Assembly (NCBI GenBank): GCA_027924645.1
Contig: BSBN01000850.1
Coordinates: 310,001 to 374,000, forward strand
Direction of reading: 5' to 3'
Length of the DNA stretch: 64,000 nucleotides
Source: Cunninghamia lanceolata
Taxonomy: Eukaryota > Streptophyta > Pinopsida > Cupressales > Cupressaceae
Shown here in pieces: positions 49,538 to 59,235 of this stretch. The position numbers and the translations under genes were made by a program. The notes beneath the pieces were generated by a model, which did not search any database, had not been told where the DNA came from, and saw only the letters and a program-made list of their open reading frames with translations. Each line of letters starts with the position of its first letter. Position 1 is the first letter of the stretch.

Positions 49538-50445
49538 GGGTGATCCCACAATTGTGTGTTCCACCTTTTGGCCAAAGTGGGACATTGAAACCAACATTTA
49601 TAACTTAATTTTCACTTTCTATCACCTATATCAACTAAACCGTTAAGAATTTGAAGATTATGTGAACTAGTGATTTTTGAGATTTTGTGTGTAGATTGTA
49701 AATATATATAAATTTTAGAATTTAAAAAAATATTTTTTGAATTTTTTAGGTAAGTTTTAATAACTTTTTTTTTTATAGTTAATAAGTATTTTTAAAAAGT
49801 GACATTTATTCCATAATGCATAACTTTTTTACAAAAAGAATAAATTATAAATTTTTAAAGACAGATTCGTAACACCAATATCTAGTGCACACATGTTCTC
49901 ATAATTTTGTGTTGCATATTGTATTTATTATTAATTTTTCATGTGAGATTAATTATAATTTAGACAGTTTTATTCCATAATGCATAATTTATTTTTTTGT
50001 ATACATCCAAAATTTTTTGATGAAACAAGGACATCAATACGTAGTGTGCTATTTTTCTATTTTTCCACATGTGTGGAACAAAGACATTGATGTTTGGTGA
50101 AAAATCTATGTTCACTACAAAATAGAAAATAAATATACAAATTAAATTAAATATATTAAAAATTATACATTTTGGAGATTATTATGAGGGCTACAATCTT
50201 GTAAAATCTCATGTCCCAATGACTCAGTTTGATGGTCTAACCCAAGCTTCAATTTTTTTTTGTAGAGAAACAAGTGAGAAAAATGTCATGGAAAGGACCT
50301 TTGTTGGAAGGTACCTTCATTGAATGTGAAAATATTAAAAAAATCAAAAAGGGACTTTCAATCGAAGGTGTTTTTCATTTTTTGCTTCCTTGGGCTCATT
50401 TTTTGCCTCGTCCCACAAGTGGGACACACTATTGTGGGTTCACCC
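49538..50445. mobile_element. 908-bp non-autonomous DNA transposon with terminal inverted repeats
   Basis: The left end GGGTGATCCCACAATTGTGT (49538) and the right end, read in reverse complement, GGGTGAACCCACAATAGTGT (from 50445), match over about 27 bp with few changes. The paralogous site in unit 2 (TCCATTGGACAAATTTAC, 53916-53933) lacks the element, confirming insertion. The flanks TTGG and TTAGG may include a short target duplication. The interior carries only a 63-codon ORF (50274-50465) without recognisable domains. The superfamily is not assigned. Confidence 0.75.
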
Positions 50446-50852
50446 TTAGGCAAATTTACAAATAAACTATAGTGACAAAATTACTTGCCAACACATTACT
50501 AATCCAATAAATAGTGAGAGATGCCTTCATTATGGAAGGCAATTCATATAAGGTGATCAAAACACTGATAAAAATAAACAAACCCATTTTTACAATGTTT
50601 TCTCATAATCACTTTTAATAAAAAATTAAACTTCATTAATAAATATTTGATATTTTTTGCATTTTATTGACATTGAATGCATGAATGGTTGACTTCCTTT
50701 GGTTTAGTTTGGAGCATTGAGAGGTATTTATTTTATCCTTTATGGTGTTAAGAGGAGTGTCACCAATCATCCACCTCTTTTAGTTTAGTACAGGAGACTA
50801 AGGAACATCCATTTCATCCTTTATAGTGTCGGGTGGAATGCCACCAATCATC

Positions 50853-52108
50853 TGATGAGTGATAGGTAGAACTCCTTATATATGCTGATTTATCTCCCTT
50901 TTCTATCCTATAGAGCCATCATACCTTGGTTGTACCATAGAAATTAGTAGAAATCTTGTTTAATGTTGTTAGAAATAGGTGTTATATCATGGTAGTCACA
51001 TAGTTAGATGGTTTCAGGATTATGGATGGTTACTAACAACATCCTGTATAAACATACCCCTTTTTGCGTGTAGGTATCTGACCTCTGGAGATAGCTCTAG
51101 AGTTCCTCCTAAAGACTCCAGAGCTCTACATAAGACATCAAGAGTTGAAGAAAGAACTGTAGTTGGCATGTGGACCATGAATGGTTGGAGATTTTGGATA
51201 AAAGGGAACTACACTTATGATAACAAGGCTCAGACCATGAGCAGGAGTTCTAGTTGTAGCTGTGTAATAAAGAGGCCGCCAATTTTTTTTTTTTTTAGTT
51301 CTCTTTTGTTCCTCTTTTATCAACCCTTGTGGCCTATTTACAAACTTTAGTTGAACTTTTATGACACCTATAGTGTCACCATATTATCTTTCAATATTTA
51401 ATTGCATGAATTATGTAATAAGACTTGGATATCTGTAATGAACTGTAGTAGGGAATAATTAATCTAAGAATATGTATCAGAATAACACCTGATATATATA
51501 GAGAATTAGAAGTAGGAAGATAGTCTTTTTTTGTTGCATGGAAATATAGATTGAAAGGACCTTCAAATTTGTGTGCCAATTACATGCATGTTATGTTTTT
51601 GAACAGTCTGGAATAAAAGAGCAGATGATTTGGCATCTCTAATTCTAAGTTGTCAGTCTAGTCTCCTTTCTAACAATGTCCAGAGCAAGGGTCTACTCCT
51701 ACTAATGGAGAGAAGCTAGTATTTCATTTATGCTTATCTATTTTCAGCTTGATAGATTAATTGTTGTTTTCAAATCTTAGAATAATCTTTTCTATGGTGT
51801 GATTTACTTTTCTATTTTACAATTGATTTTTAAATTCTAGATTAAATCTTGGTTACTAGTTGTTCCTTCTTAGTTAGATTTATTTCCAGCAATTGTGTGT
51901 GATTAGTTATTAGTTTCATTTTCCAACACTTAGATGTATTTTTCAATAGTGAGTAAATGCATGAGCTTGATTAGGGAGTTAGTTTAATTCTAGGAAATAG
52001 TTTGGGACTGTTAATTGTTAGTTCTGTTGCAAACTGCCATAGATACACTACCCTGGATTGATAGATAAAGATATTTAAATGCAAGGTACAACAACCCTTG
52101 TCATTATC
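50853..52108. mobile_element. 1.26-kb insertion relative to unit 2
   Basis: Unit 2 reads continuously GAATCATCAACCTTCTTC (about 54326-54343), whereas unit 1 has AATCATC then 1.26 kb starting TGATGAGTGATAGG and ending CAACCCTTGTCATTATC before AACCTCC. ATCATC/TTATC at the two edges could be a target duplication. The interior has ORFs 50979-51350 and its antisense at 51138-51323 but no known domain. It could be a non-autonomous element or a retained host segment deleted from unit 2. Confidence 0.5.
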
Positions 52109-52202
52109 AACCTCCTTTAACTTAATATCAACCTGAGTAGGATATTTCCATTTCATCCATTATAACATCAAACCTTCACACTCGGTAATAATTGATACTT
52201 TA

Positions 52203-52345
52203 CTAGCACTTGCACCCATAGGAGGTTCAAGGAATATGTCGATAGGAACAACTGACGAGTTTATAAAATCTTCTAGTGTGAATTTTTTTACAACGTGAGA
52301 CAATTTTCTGAGCACTATAATGCTCACATATAAAAGCCTATCAGC
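52203..52345 (-). mobile_element. 143-bp MITE-like element, copy A
   Basis: CTAGCACTTGCACCCATAGG ... GCCTATCAGC. The same sequence occurs in opposite orientation at 54849-54992. Unit 2 lacks it at the corresponding place (GATCTTTTATAAACTC, 54413-54428). The ends share TAGC....ATAGG as a weak terminal inverted repeat. Confidence 0.65.
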
Positions 52346-52573
52346 TAATAAACTCTTCATCAATACACTAAAATCCACTTGACTAAACATTTTATTTTCA
52401 ATGCATAGTATTTTTTAAATTGATATTGTTTGCATTTGATAAATCAAGAAACAAACTTAAAAGGGGAAAAAATTTTGCCAACATAAAACACTTGAACCTG
52501 TTTGGGAGCTTGTGAACAAAATCTCAAGGATAATACATATCTATTGTATATATGTGCACAACTCAGACAATAT

Positions 52574-54655
52574 AAAGTTGGACAACAAGCAACAATAAAG
52601 GGATTAATTATGGAATAACTCCAGGGAAAAATATCACACAAGACTCTATCACCCAATGAAAGGAGACAAATCCATAGTTAGAGAGTCACTATTAACTCTT
52701 CATAAATTAATAACGTTTCAATAAGTTCATAAAGAGATTTAAATTAATTCATTTATGAATTAATCAAAATTCTAAGGTATAAAGTCATATGCATGCATTT
52801 TAAAATATTATATTACAAGTGCATTGAAAGGGTCATTGAAGTTAAGTGACATCTTTATTAATGTGGGCCCTAAGTGACACTGCCATGTTGAGAGTAAATT
52901 AATTATTTTTAGAATTAATTAATGTGCAAATGTGTAAAGTCATCAATGCATATGGTTCAAAAGTTTTTATGAGTGAAAAAAGTCATTAAGGTTTGGGCAA
53001 GTGGGAGTTACATCAAGTAAGAGTTACAACTACTTGTGCAAGGTAAATTTACAAAAGGGAATATTTTTCATAGTAGAGGGCTTCTTCTCCTCCTCATGCT
53101 AGAATGTAACATGCATGTTATTTTATTCTATGTTTGTAGTAAGTGTGAGTAATATTTTTGTAATGAAAAATAATCCTTTCCCTCCTTAGGCATTTATTTT
53201 CTAAGCAACACAAAGGGCAAGTGGGATTTAGGTCAAGTAGGAATTACAAGTAGTTGTATAAGGTAAATGTATAAAATGAAATATTTTTCATGGTTGAGGG
53301 GTTCTCTTACTCATGCTAGAATGTAACATGTATTTTATTTTATTCTATGTGTTTGTAGTCAAGTGTGAGTAATATTTTTGTAATGAGAAATAAACCTATC
53401 CTTCATGCATTTATTTTCTAAGCAAACTTTGTATTGCATAATTACTTACAGTGGGCTTTGTATCACAGGGGATATTAATAGACTTTGTGCTATTAATATT
53501 TGAATTTGTTTTTCTTTCTTATTTACAAAGCATTTATTCCATGGCTTTGTACTACATGTATACATAAGATATTAATAGACTTTGTGCTATTAATTTTTAA
53601 TTTTATTTTATTTACAAAATTTTCATTTTTATGAGGAGAAATAAAACACTTTATTTTACTCTTAGATTTCTTGAACATTTTGATTTTGCTATATCAAGAA
53701 GTTTCCCTTTCTTTCTATTCCTATTATTTTTCTTCCATTTCTCTTCCATTCGCTTTCATTACCACCTTTGATTTTTGCTTCCTTTAGGTACTTTTTGGTT
53801 AAAAGTATCAAAAATAAAACTGTATCCCATCATACAAGAGAGTTGCCCCTCTCAAACACAAAGGAAGATCATCCATCAATGGTGATCTATCCAATGTTGT
53901 AACATTTTATCACTGTCCATTGGACAAATTTACAAAGAAACTATAGTGACAAAATTACTTGCCAACACATAACTAATCTAATAAATAGTGAGAGATGCCT
54001 TCATTATGGAATGCAATTCATAGAAGGTGATCAAAATATTGATAAAAATAAACATTACCCAAATTTACAATTTTTTACTCACAATCACTTTTAATAAAAC
54101 AATTAAACTTCATTAATAAATATTCGATATTTTTTTTGTATTTTATTGACATTGAATGAACAGATGGTTAAATTTCTTTGGTTTAGTTCGAAGTACTGAG
54201 AGATATCTATTTCATCCTTTATGGTGTTAAGAGGAGTGTCACCAATCATCGATCTCTTTTAGTTTAGTGTAGGGGATTAAGATACATTCATTTCATCTTT
54301 TATAATGTCGGCTAGAGTGCGGCGAATCATCAACCTTCTTCAACTTAATATCAAGGAGTAGGAGGTTTCCATTTCATCCATTATAATATTAAACCTTTGC
54401 ACTCGACAAAAAATGATCTTTTATAAACTCTTCATCAATGTATTCTAAAAGCCACTTGATTAAACATGTCATTTTAATGCATAGTTTTTAAAAAAATGAT
54501 ATTACTTCCATTTGATGAATCAAGAAACAAGCTTAAAAGGGGCAAAAAGTTTGCTGACATAAAAACTTGAACCTATTTGGGAGCTTGTGAACATAATCCC
54601 AAGAATAATGTATCTCTATTGTATATATGCCATGTGTGCACAACTCAAACAATAT
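52574..54655. repeat. tandem triplication, unit 2 (insertion-free reference copy)
   Basis: 2082 bp from AAAGTTGGACAACAAGCAAC to the next identical start. It contains alpha (52574-53925), beta (53926-54335) and gamma (54336-54655) with none of the insertions seen in units 1 and 3, so it serves as the empty-site reference. Confidence 0.85.
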
Positions 54656-54848
54656 AAAGTTGGACAACAAGCAACAATAAAGAGATTAATTATGGAACAA
54701 CTCTAGGGTAAAAGATCACACAAGACTCTATCACCTAATGAAAGGAGACAAAGACATAGTTAGAGAGTCACTATTAATTCTTCATAAGTTAATAAGGTTT
54801 GAGTAAGTTCACAAAGTGATTTAAATTAATTCATTTATGAATTAATTA

Positions 54849-54992
54849 GCCAATAGGCTTTTATATGTGAGCATTATAGTGCTCAGAAAATTGTCTCACG
54901 TTGTAAAAAAAATTCACGCCGGAAAATTTTCTAAACTCATCGATTGTTCCTATCGGCGTATTCCTTGAACCTCTTATGGGTGCAAGTGCTAG
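54849..54992 (+). mobile_element. 144-bp MITE-like element, copy B
   Basis: Starts GCCAATAGGCTTTTATATG and ends GGGTGCAAGTGCTAG; reverse complement of 52203-52345 with a modest number of differences. Units 1 and 2 have uninterrupted GAATTAATYAAAATTC at this point. The edges allow a TTA/TA target duplication, but copy A does not support the same one. Confidence 0.65.
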
Positions 54993-55802
54993 TTAAAATT
55001 CTAAGGTATAAAGTCATGCATGCACTTTAACTATTATATTACAAGTACATTGAATGGGTCATTTAAGTTCAATGATGTCGTTATTAATGTGGGCCCTAAG
55101 TAAGAGTGTCATGTTGAAGAGTAAATTAATTCTTTTTAGAATTAATTAATGTGCAAACGTGTAAAGTCATTAATGCATATGGTTGAAAAGCTTTTGAGTG
55201 AAAAAAGTTATTAAGGTTGGGACAAGTGAGAGTTAGGTTTGTGTAAGGTAAATGTACAAAAGGGAATATTTTCATAGTAGAGGGTTTTTCTCCTGTGCTA
55301 GTTCATGTAACATGCATTTTGTTTTATTATGTGTTTGTAGTCAAGTGTGAGTAATATTTTTGTAATGAAAAATAAACCTTTCCTTCATCGGGGATTTATT
55401 TTCTAAGCAACACAAAGGGCAAGTGGGATTTAGGTCAAGTAGGAGTTATAAGTAGTTGTGCAAGGTAAATGTACAAAAATAAATATTTTTCATATTAAGG
55501 GTTTGTCCTACACACGTTGGAACACATGTAATTTATTTTATTCTATGTGCTTGTAGTCAAGTGTGAGTAATATGTTTGTAATGAGAAATAAACCTTTCCT
55601 TCTTCATGCATTTATTTTCTATATTATGAAGTTTCCCTTTCTTTCTATTCATAATTTTCTCTTCCATTTCTCTTCCATTAATCTACTCCTAAATTTATAA
55701 ATTAATCATCATTTGTAGTTAGCTTTATTTAGTTAAATATTGCAATTCTTTTAAAAAAATAAAAATATTAGAGTTGGTTTTAGAGATTAATTTATCCATG
55801 TA

Positions 55803-55931
55803 ATAGTTAATATCCAGAAGCAATCTTTATCCTCTCCTCTCTTGCTATCTTTAACTTGAGGATGGATCATGGAGTATGATCTGAAACGTTAATGTAAAAA
55901 ATTATTACATAGTTAATATCTAGAAGCAATC
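55803..55931 (+). ncRNA. hammerhead-like monomer flanked by 23-bp direct repeats
   Basis: ATAGTTAATATCCAGAAGC at 55803 recurs at 55909, 106 bp on. The enclosed segment has TTGAGGA (one change from CUGANGA: C to U), a hairpin with arms GGATCA/TGATCT and loop TGGAGTA, an intact GAAAC (55883), then a potential four-pair stem ACGT-TA-ATGT followed by A, where a hammerhead would cleave. Monomers bounded by direct repeats with this motif are known from Penelope-like ends and from retrozymes. The extra U before stem II and weak stem I leave the assignment open. Confidence 0.45.
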
Positions 55932-56164
55932 AGATTTTACATGTAATAGTTGTCATGTACATATATAGTTTACATGAAACTGATCATTGTAACAAACTCT
56001 ATTATGCTGATTAGAGTACATGCTGAGTTTTGACAACTGCTTAGCTACTACACTAGTTATTAAACTGTGATCAATTTCCATCTTTCTGCCTAGCTCCATT
56101 TCAATGGAGGAATTTTTATTTTAGCAGTAAACCTCTTCTGATTCTTGGAAGGGTATCCACCCCA

Positions 56165-56262
56165 AGTCACAGGTCCGCAGAGGGGTTTGAACCTGGGTTA
56201 ATCCTGTTTAAATGAACAGAATTTACAACTAGATCACATACCTTGGACCATTTCAAAGGAAT
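56165..56262 (-). repeat. tRNA-like SINE remnant
   Basis: On the minus strand, GTGATCTAGTTGT (about 56227-56239) resembles an A box and GGTTCAAACCCC (about 56182-56193) resembles a B box, 30-odd bp downstream, with GCGGACC after it. This is the layout of an RNA polymerase III promoter in tRNA-derived SINEs. No cloverleaf is intact, so it is not a tRNA gene. Confidence 0.35.
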
Positions 56263-56301
56263 GCCTAACCCAAACGACATTTTTAGACTCATTCCAAAAA
56301 C

Positions 56302-56650
56302 GATATTTCACCCTTTATGATCTTATGAGGAGTGCCACTAGTCACTAATCTCTTTTGATTTAGTGTAGAATTGAAAGGCATTCATTTCATCCTTTATAGT
56401 ATTGGGTGGAGTGCCACCAATCATTAACCTACTTTAACTTAATGTCAAGGACTAAGAAGTTCCCATTTCATCCTTTATAATGTCGTATGGAGTGTCACCA
56501 ATCATCAACCTACTTTAACTTAATGTCAAAGACTAAGATGTTCCCATTTCATCCTTTATAGTGTCGTATGGAGTGTCACCAATCATCAACCTACTTTAAC
56601 TTAATGTCAAGGACTAAAAAGTTCCTATTTCATCCCTTATAATATCAAAC
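56302..56650. repeat. exact 81-bp tandem array upstream of the ERF
   Basis: Units start at 56302, 56383, 56464, 56545 and 56626 (partial), each exactly 81 bp apart. The common phrases are ATTTCATCCTTTATARTGTC, GGAGTGYCACCAATCATCAA and CTTTAACTTAATGTCAAGGA. The first unit is the most diverged, yet the spacing is unbroken. Single related units occur at 50720-50850 and 54190-54370 in the other repeat copies. No coding function is seen. Confidence 0.85.
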
Positions 56651-56949
56651 CTTCACAAATTGAAAAAAAAAAAAGAGAACCTTTATGAACTCTTCACTAG
56701 TGAACTAGAAGCCACTTAACTAAACATGTCATTTTCAATGCATAGTTTTAAAAAATTGAGATTGCTTGCATTTGATAAATTTAGCTTTGCCGACATAAAC
56801 ACTTGAACCTGTTTGGAAGCTTATGAACGGAATCCCCAAAAAGAGATATACATCTCTATTGTATATCTGCCATGCGTGCACAACTTGGGCAGATATAACG
56901 TGTATATACAGCAATGTATATATCTAGATGCATGATGCAGGTGGTGCGA

Positions 56950-57201
56950 TTCCATTGACTACTCTCTAGGCATTGACGTCATGGTGGGGCCCATGATATG
57001 GGTAGCAGTTGTGTTTCTATTAATAGTACCGTTGAGCTTGCCATTTCCGAGTCAACAAGATCAGATTCTTTGGCCACATTTTATAAACTATAAAATACTG
57101 AAGCTTCTTCCTCACTTTCCCACTGCCTTTTACTTTAGACATTTTCTGTAATTGGAACGGTTAGAGCTCTATAAATTGCCTAGGAAAGAGGCATTCTTAA
57201 A
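56950..57201 (+). promoter_or_regulatory. ERF promoter and 5' leader
   Basis: A perfect TGACGTCA lies at 56974-56981, with TTGACT at 56955 and a GTCAA core near 57053. A TATA box CTATAAAATA at 57088-57097 predicts a start near 57120 and a leader of about 80 nt. A second TATA-like CTATAAATT at about 57170 is too close to the ATG to be likely. The factors implied are bZIP (TGACGTCA) and WRKY (TTGAC), a usual set-up for stress-responsive ERF genes; this is inference. Confidence 0.6.
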
Positions 57202-58221
57202 ATGTTTGAAAGCCCAAAGGACATTTCCTGTACAGAAATGACAGCCTTAGATGAAATCAGATATATTTTGCTCGGTGAGACCGAGGATTCGATCTCTGAA
57301 CCTCTGATTTATACCGATGATCTGTTAGCGACGGGATTTTTCTCTTCGTCTTCTAACAGAACCAGCTGCAGTCCTGAAGAAGAAAAATTCATCCAGAGTG
57401 CATTGATTGAAGACTCCGTCGAAGAATCCCGACGGAAAACGCACAAAGAGCCGGAGCCTCAGAAATCCGTCAGCAGCAGCAGCAGTGGAAGCAGAATTTC
57501 CCGTCCTTCACTCTCTGTCAATGTTCCTCGGAAAGATCTTATGAGCTGGGGTTTGAAAAACTCCGTCGCCGTTAAAAGTCCGTTTCTGTCCGACGCCTGG
57601 GCGAAGCTGCCGTTAAATGAGAACGATTCAGAGGACATGTTTCTGTACGGCGTTCTGAAAGAGGCAACGCAGAAGGGCTGGACGGCCGTCACGCCAAAGG
57701 AGACGGTTCCTGCGCCTCCCGTCAAGAAACAGACAATTGTCCGTCATGAGACGGAAGTGAAAAGGAGCGGGAGACATTACAGAGGCGTGAGACAGCGGCC
57801 ATGGGGGAAATTTGCAGCGGAAATAAGAGATTCTGCGCGGCAGGGGGCTAGAGTTTGGCTCGGAACCTTCGATACGGCTGAGGATGCGGCGCTTGCATAT
57901 GACCGCGCCGCTTATCGCATGCGCGGCTCCAAGGCGCTGCTTAATTTTCCGCTTCAAATTAACTCCACGTTAAATTCTACGGTTGGTGATAAAACTAGTT
58001 TAACTAGGGTTAAAAGTGAGGAGTTAAATAATGCGGGGGGTAAAAAGAGGGTGCGGGACCCAGCAGAGTGCTTGGGTCAGGATGGGAGACAGATTAAAGT
58101 AAAATCTGAAAGATTTAATGAGGTTCGTGGGATTGATGAGTTTCTAGCTAAAATGAGTAGCCCGCCTCTAACTCCTAATGGATTTTTCTTCAATTGCCCT
58201 GGCCAACTCATGGTGAGTTGA
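57202..58221 (+). CDS. AP2/ERF transcription factor, group IX-like
   Basis: A 339-residue nuclear DNA-binding protein encoded without introns. The single AP2/ERF domain spans about residues 192-250: [19 protein letters not shown], then WLGTF and [20 protein letters not shown]. It has the YRG and RAYD-type elements and the Ala/Asp pair of the ERF rather than DREB class, so GCC-box binding is expected. [13 protein letters not shown] and the acidic segment [20 protein letters not shown] (136-155) are typical of group IX ERFs (ERF1/ERF5-type), where the acidic segment acts in activation. There are Ser-rich stretches at 48-53 and 89-97 and basic patches near 186-191 and 280-285. The first ATG follows a TATA box by 105 bp. 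The gene is clearly richer in G+C than its surroundings, and the frame is intact. The closest paralogue cannot be named. Confidence 0.95.
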   Translation: MFESPKDISCTEMTALDEIRYILLGETEDSISEPLIYTDDLLATGFFSSSSNRTSCSPEEEKFIQSALIEDSVEESRRKTHKEPEPQKSVSSSSSGSRISRPSLSVNVPRKDLMSWGLKNSVAVKSPFLSDAWAKLPLNENDSEDMFLYGVLKEATQKGWTAVTPKETVPAPPVKKQTIVRHETEVKRSGRHYRGVRQRPWGKFAAEIRDSARQGARVWLGTFDTAEDAALAYDRAAYRMRGSKALLNFPLQINSTLNSTVGDKTSLTRVKSEELNNAGGKKRVRDPAECLGQDGRQIKVKSERFNEVRGIDEFLAKMSSPPLTPNGFFFNCPGQLMVS

Positions 58222-58460
58222 GGATTTTGGCCTCCTATTCTTTTGCTTCTTCCTCTAAATGATTTGTCTACAATCTAAGATTTTAGAGGCTTGAGGATTT
58301 TGGCCTCCTATTCTTTTGCTTCTTCCTCTAAATGATTTGTCTAAAATCTAAGATTTTAGAGGCTTGATGTACATTGAGATGATATCATTTTTTATATTGT
58401 ATTAAGTTTGAGGCTTGATGTACATTGAGATGATATAATTTTTTATATTATGTTTGGTGA
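58218..58460 (+). repeat. two tandem duplications in the ERF 3' UTR
   Basis: A 73-bp unit starting TTGAGGATTTTGGCCTCC occurs at 58218 and 58291 with a single visible change; the first copy overlaps the stop codon TGA (58219-58221). A second, 51-bp duplication starting GAGGCTTGATGTACATTGAG lies at 58359 and 58410. No AATAAA signal was found in this stretch. Confidence 0.85.
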
Positions 58461-58499
58461 GATCTAAATTGTCATTTTGGTTTTTGTTATCTTATCTAA

Positions 58500-59235
58500 T
58501 CCATGTCTAGGATTCTAGAGTGGGCTTGATAAATTTTTTAATAAGATAACCACTTTTTTAATCAAGAGTTATATAAATGTTTAATAAGTTAAGGGATTTT
58601 TTAATTAAGAGTTATGAATTGTGGGATATCTATTTTGTCAAATTTGCTTAAGATAGTCATACTTCTTTAATTAAGAGTAAGAATTGAGGGTATCTACTTC
58701 ACTAAATTTGCATACAATTAGATTTCTTTGACTAAGAGCCAAGCATTAATGGGTATTCATTTGTCAAATTTTCTTTTGACTAAGAGCCAAGCATTAATGG
58801 GTATTCATTTTGTGAAATTTTCTTACAATTAATGTTCTTTGACTAAGAGCCAAGCATTGAGAGTATTCATTCATCCACATATATTTAGATTTCTTTGACT
58901 AAGGGCCAAGCATTGAGGGGTATGTACTTTGTCAAAATCATCCTTATGTAATCGAATTTCGTTGACTATGAGTTAATTGATAAAACTATCTTCTCTTGCA
59001 AATTTGCCACATTTATTTGACTTAGAGCCAAGCACTAAAAGATATCCACTCTACAAAATGTCTACATAGAATAAAACTTCTTTAAGACTATCTCCTCTTA
59101 CAAATTTGCCACATTTATTTGACTAAGAGCTAAGCACTAAAAGATATCCGCTCTACAAAATGCCTACATAGAATCAAACTTCTTTGACTTAAAAGTTGAA
59201 GATTTTGACTAAAAGTTAAAGGTAGAAAACATTTG
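58500..59235. repeat. degenerate minisatellite rich in TTGACT
   Basis: About 12 loose copies of TTTGACTAAGAGCCAAGCAT-type units spaced 48-102 bp apart (starts near 58556, 58600, 58666, 58727, 58775, 58838, 58894, 58970, 59016, 59118, 59183, 59201). Units alternate with KTATTCATTTTGTCAAATTT phrases. A 102-bp higher-order duplication is visible (58985 and 59087). Most units hold a TTGACT (W-box-like) core. It lies 0.3-1 kb downstream of the ERF. Confidence 0.75.

Larger units (their letters stand above)
48207..52573. repeat. tandem triplication, unit 1 (with three insertions)
   Basis: Starts at AAAGTTGGACAACAAGCAAC. The order of modules is alpha (48207-49537), beta (50446-50852) and gamma (52109-52573, with CTTGAACCTGTTTGGGAGCT near 52493). 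Removing the insertions 49538-50445, 50853-52108 and 52203-52345 leaves about 2.05 kb, the size of unit 2. The 81-bp-type sequence (TCATCCTTTATRGTGT...) is in beta. Confidence 0.85.
54656..56897. repeat. tandem triplication, unit 3, continuous with the ERF promoter
   Basis: Alpha runs 54656 to about 55680 with an internal deletion of about 290 bp (TTATTTTCT joined to TATGAAGTTTCCC near 55620) and the MITE at 54849-54992. A unique segment (about 55681-56300) replaces the front of beta. The 81-bp array and gamma (about 56650-56897) follow and run without break into unique ERF upstream DNA. Gamma is recognised by ACTTGAACCTGTTTGGAAGC (56800). Confidence 0.8.

Noticed and set aside
56165..56262. 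Intact tRNA gene
   Set aside because: A- and B-box-like motifs are present but no acceptor stem or cloverleaf can be drawn, so only a SINE-like remnant is listed.
57459..57957. Minus-strand ORFs inside the ERF gene
   Set aside because: Shadows of the well-conserved AP2/ERF coding frame.
58500..59235. CRISPR-like array
   Set aside because: Units are degenerate, spacing is irregular and the intervening parts are themselves repeated; the context is a plant genome.
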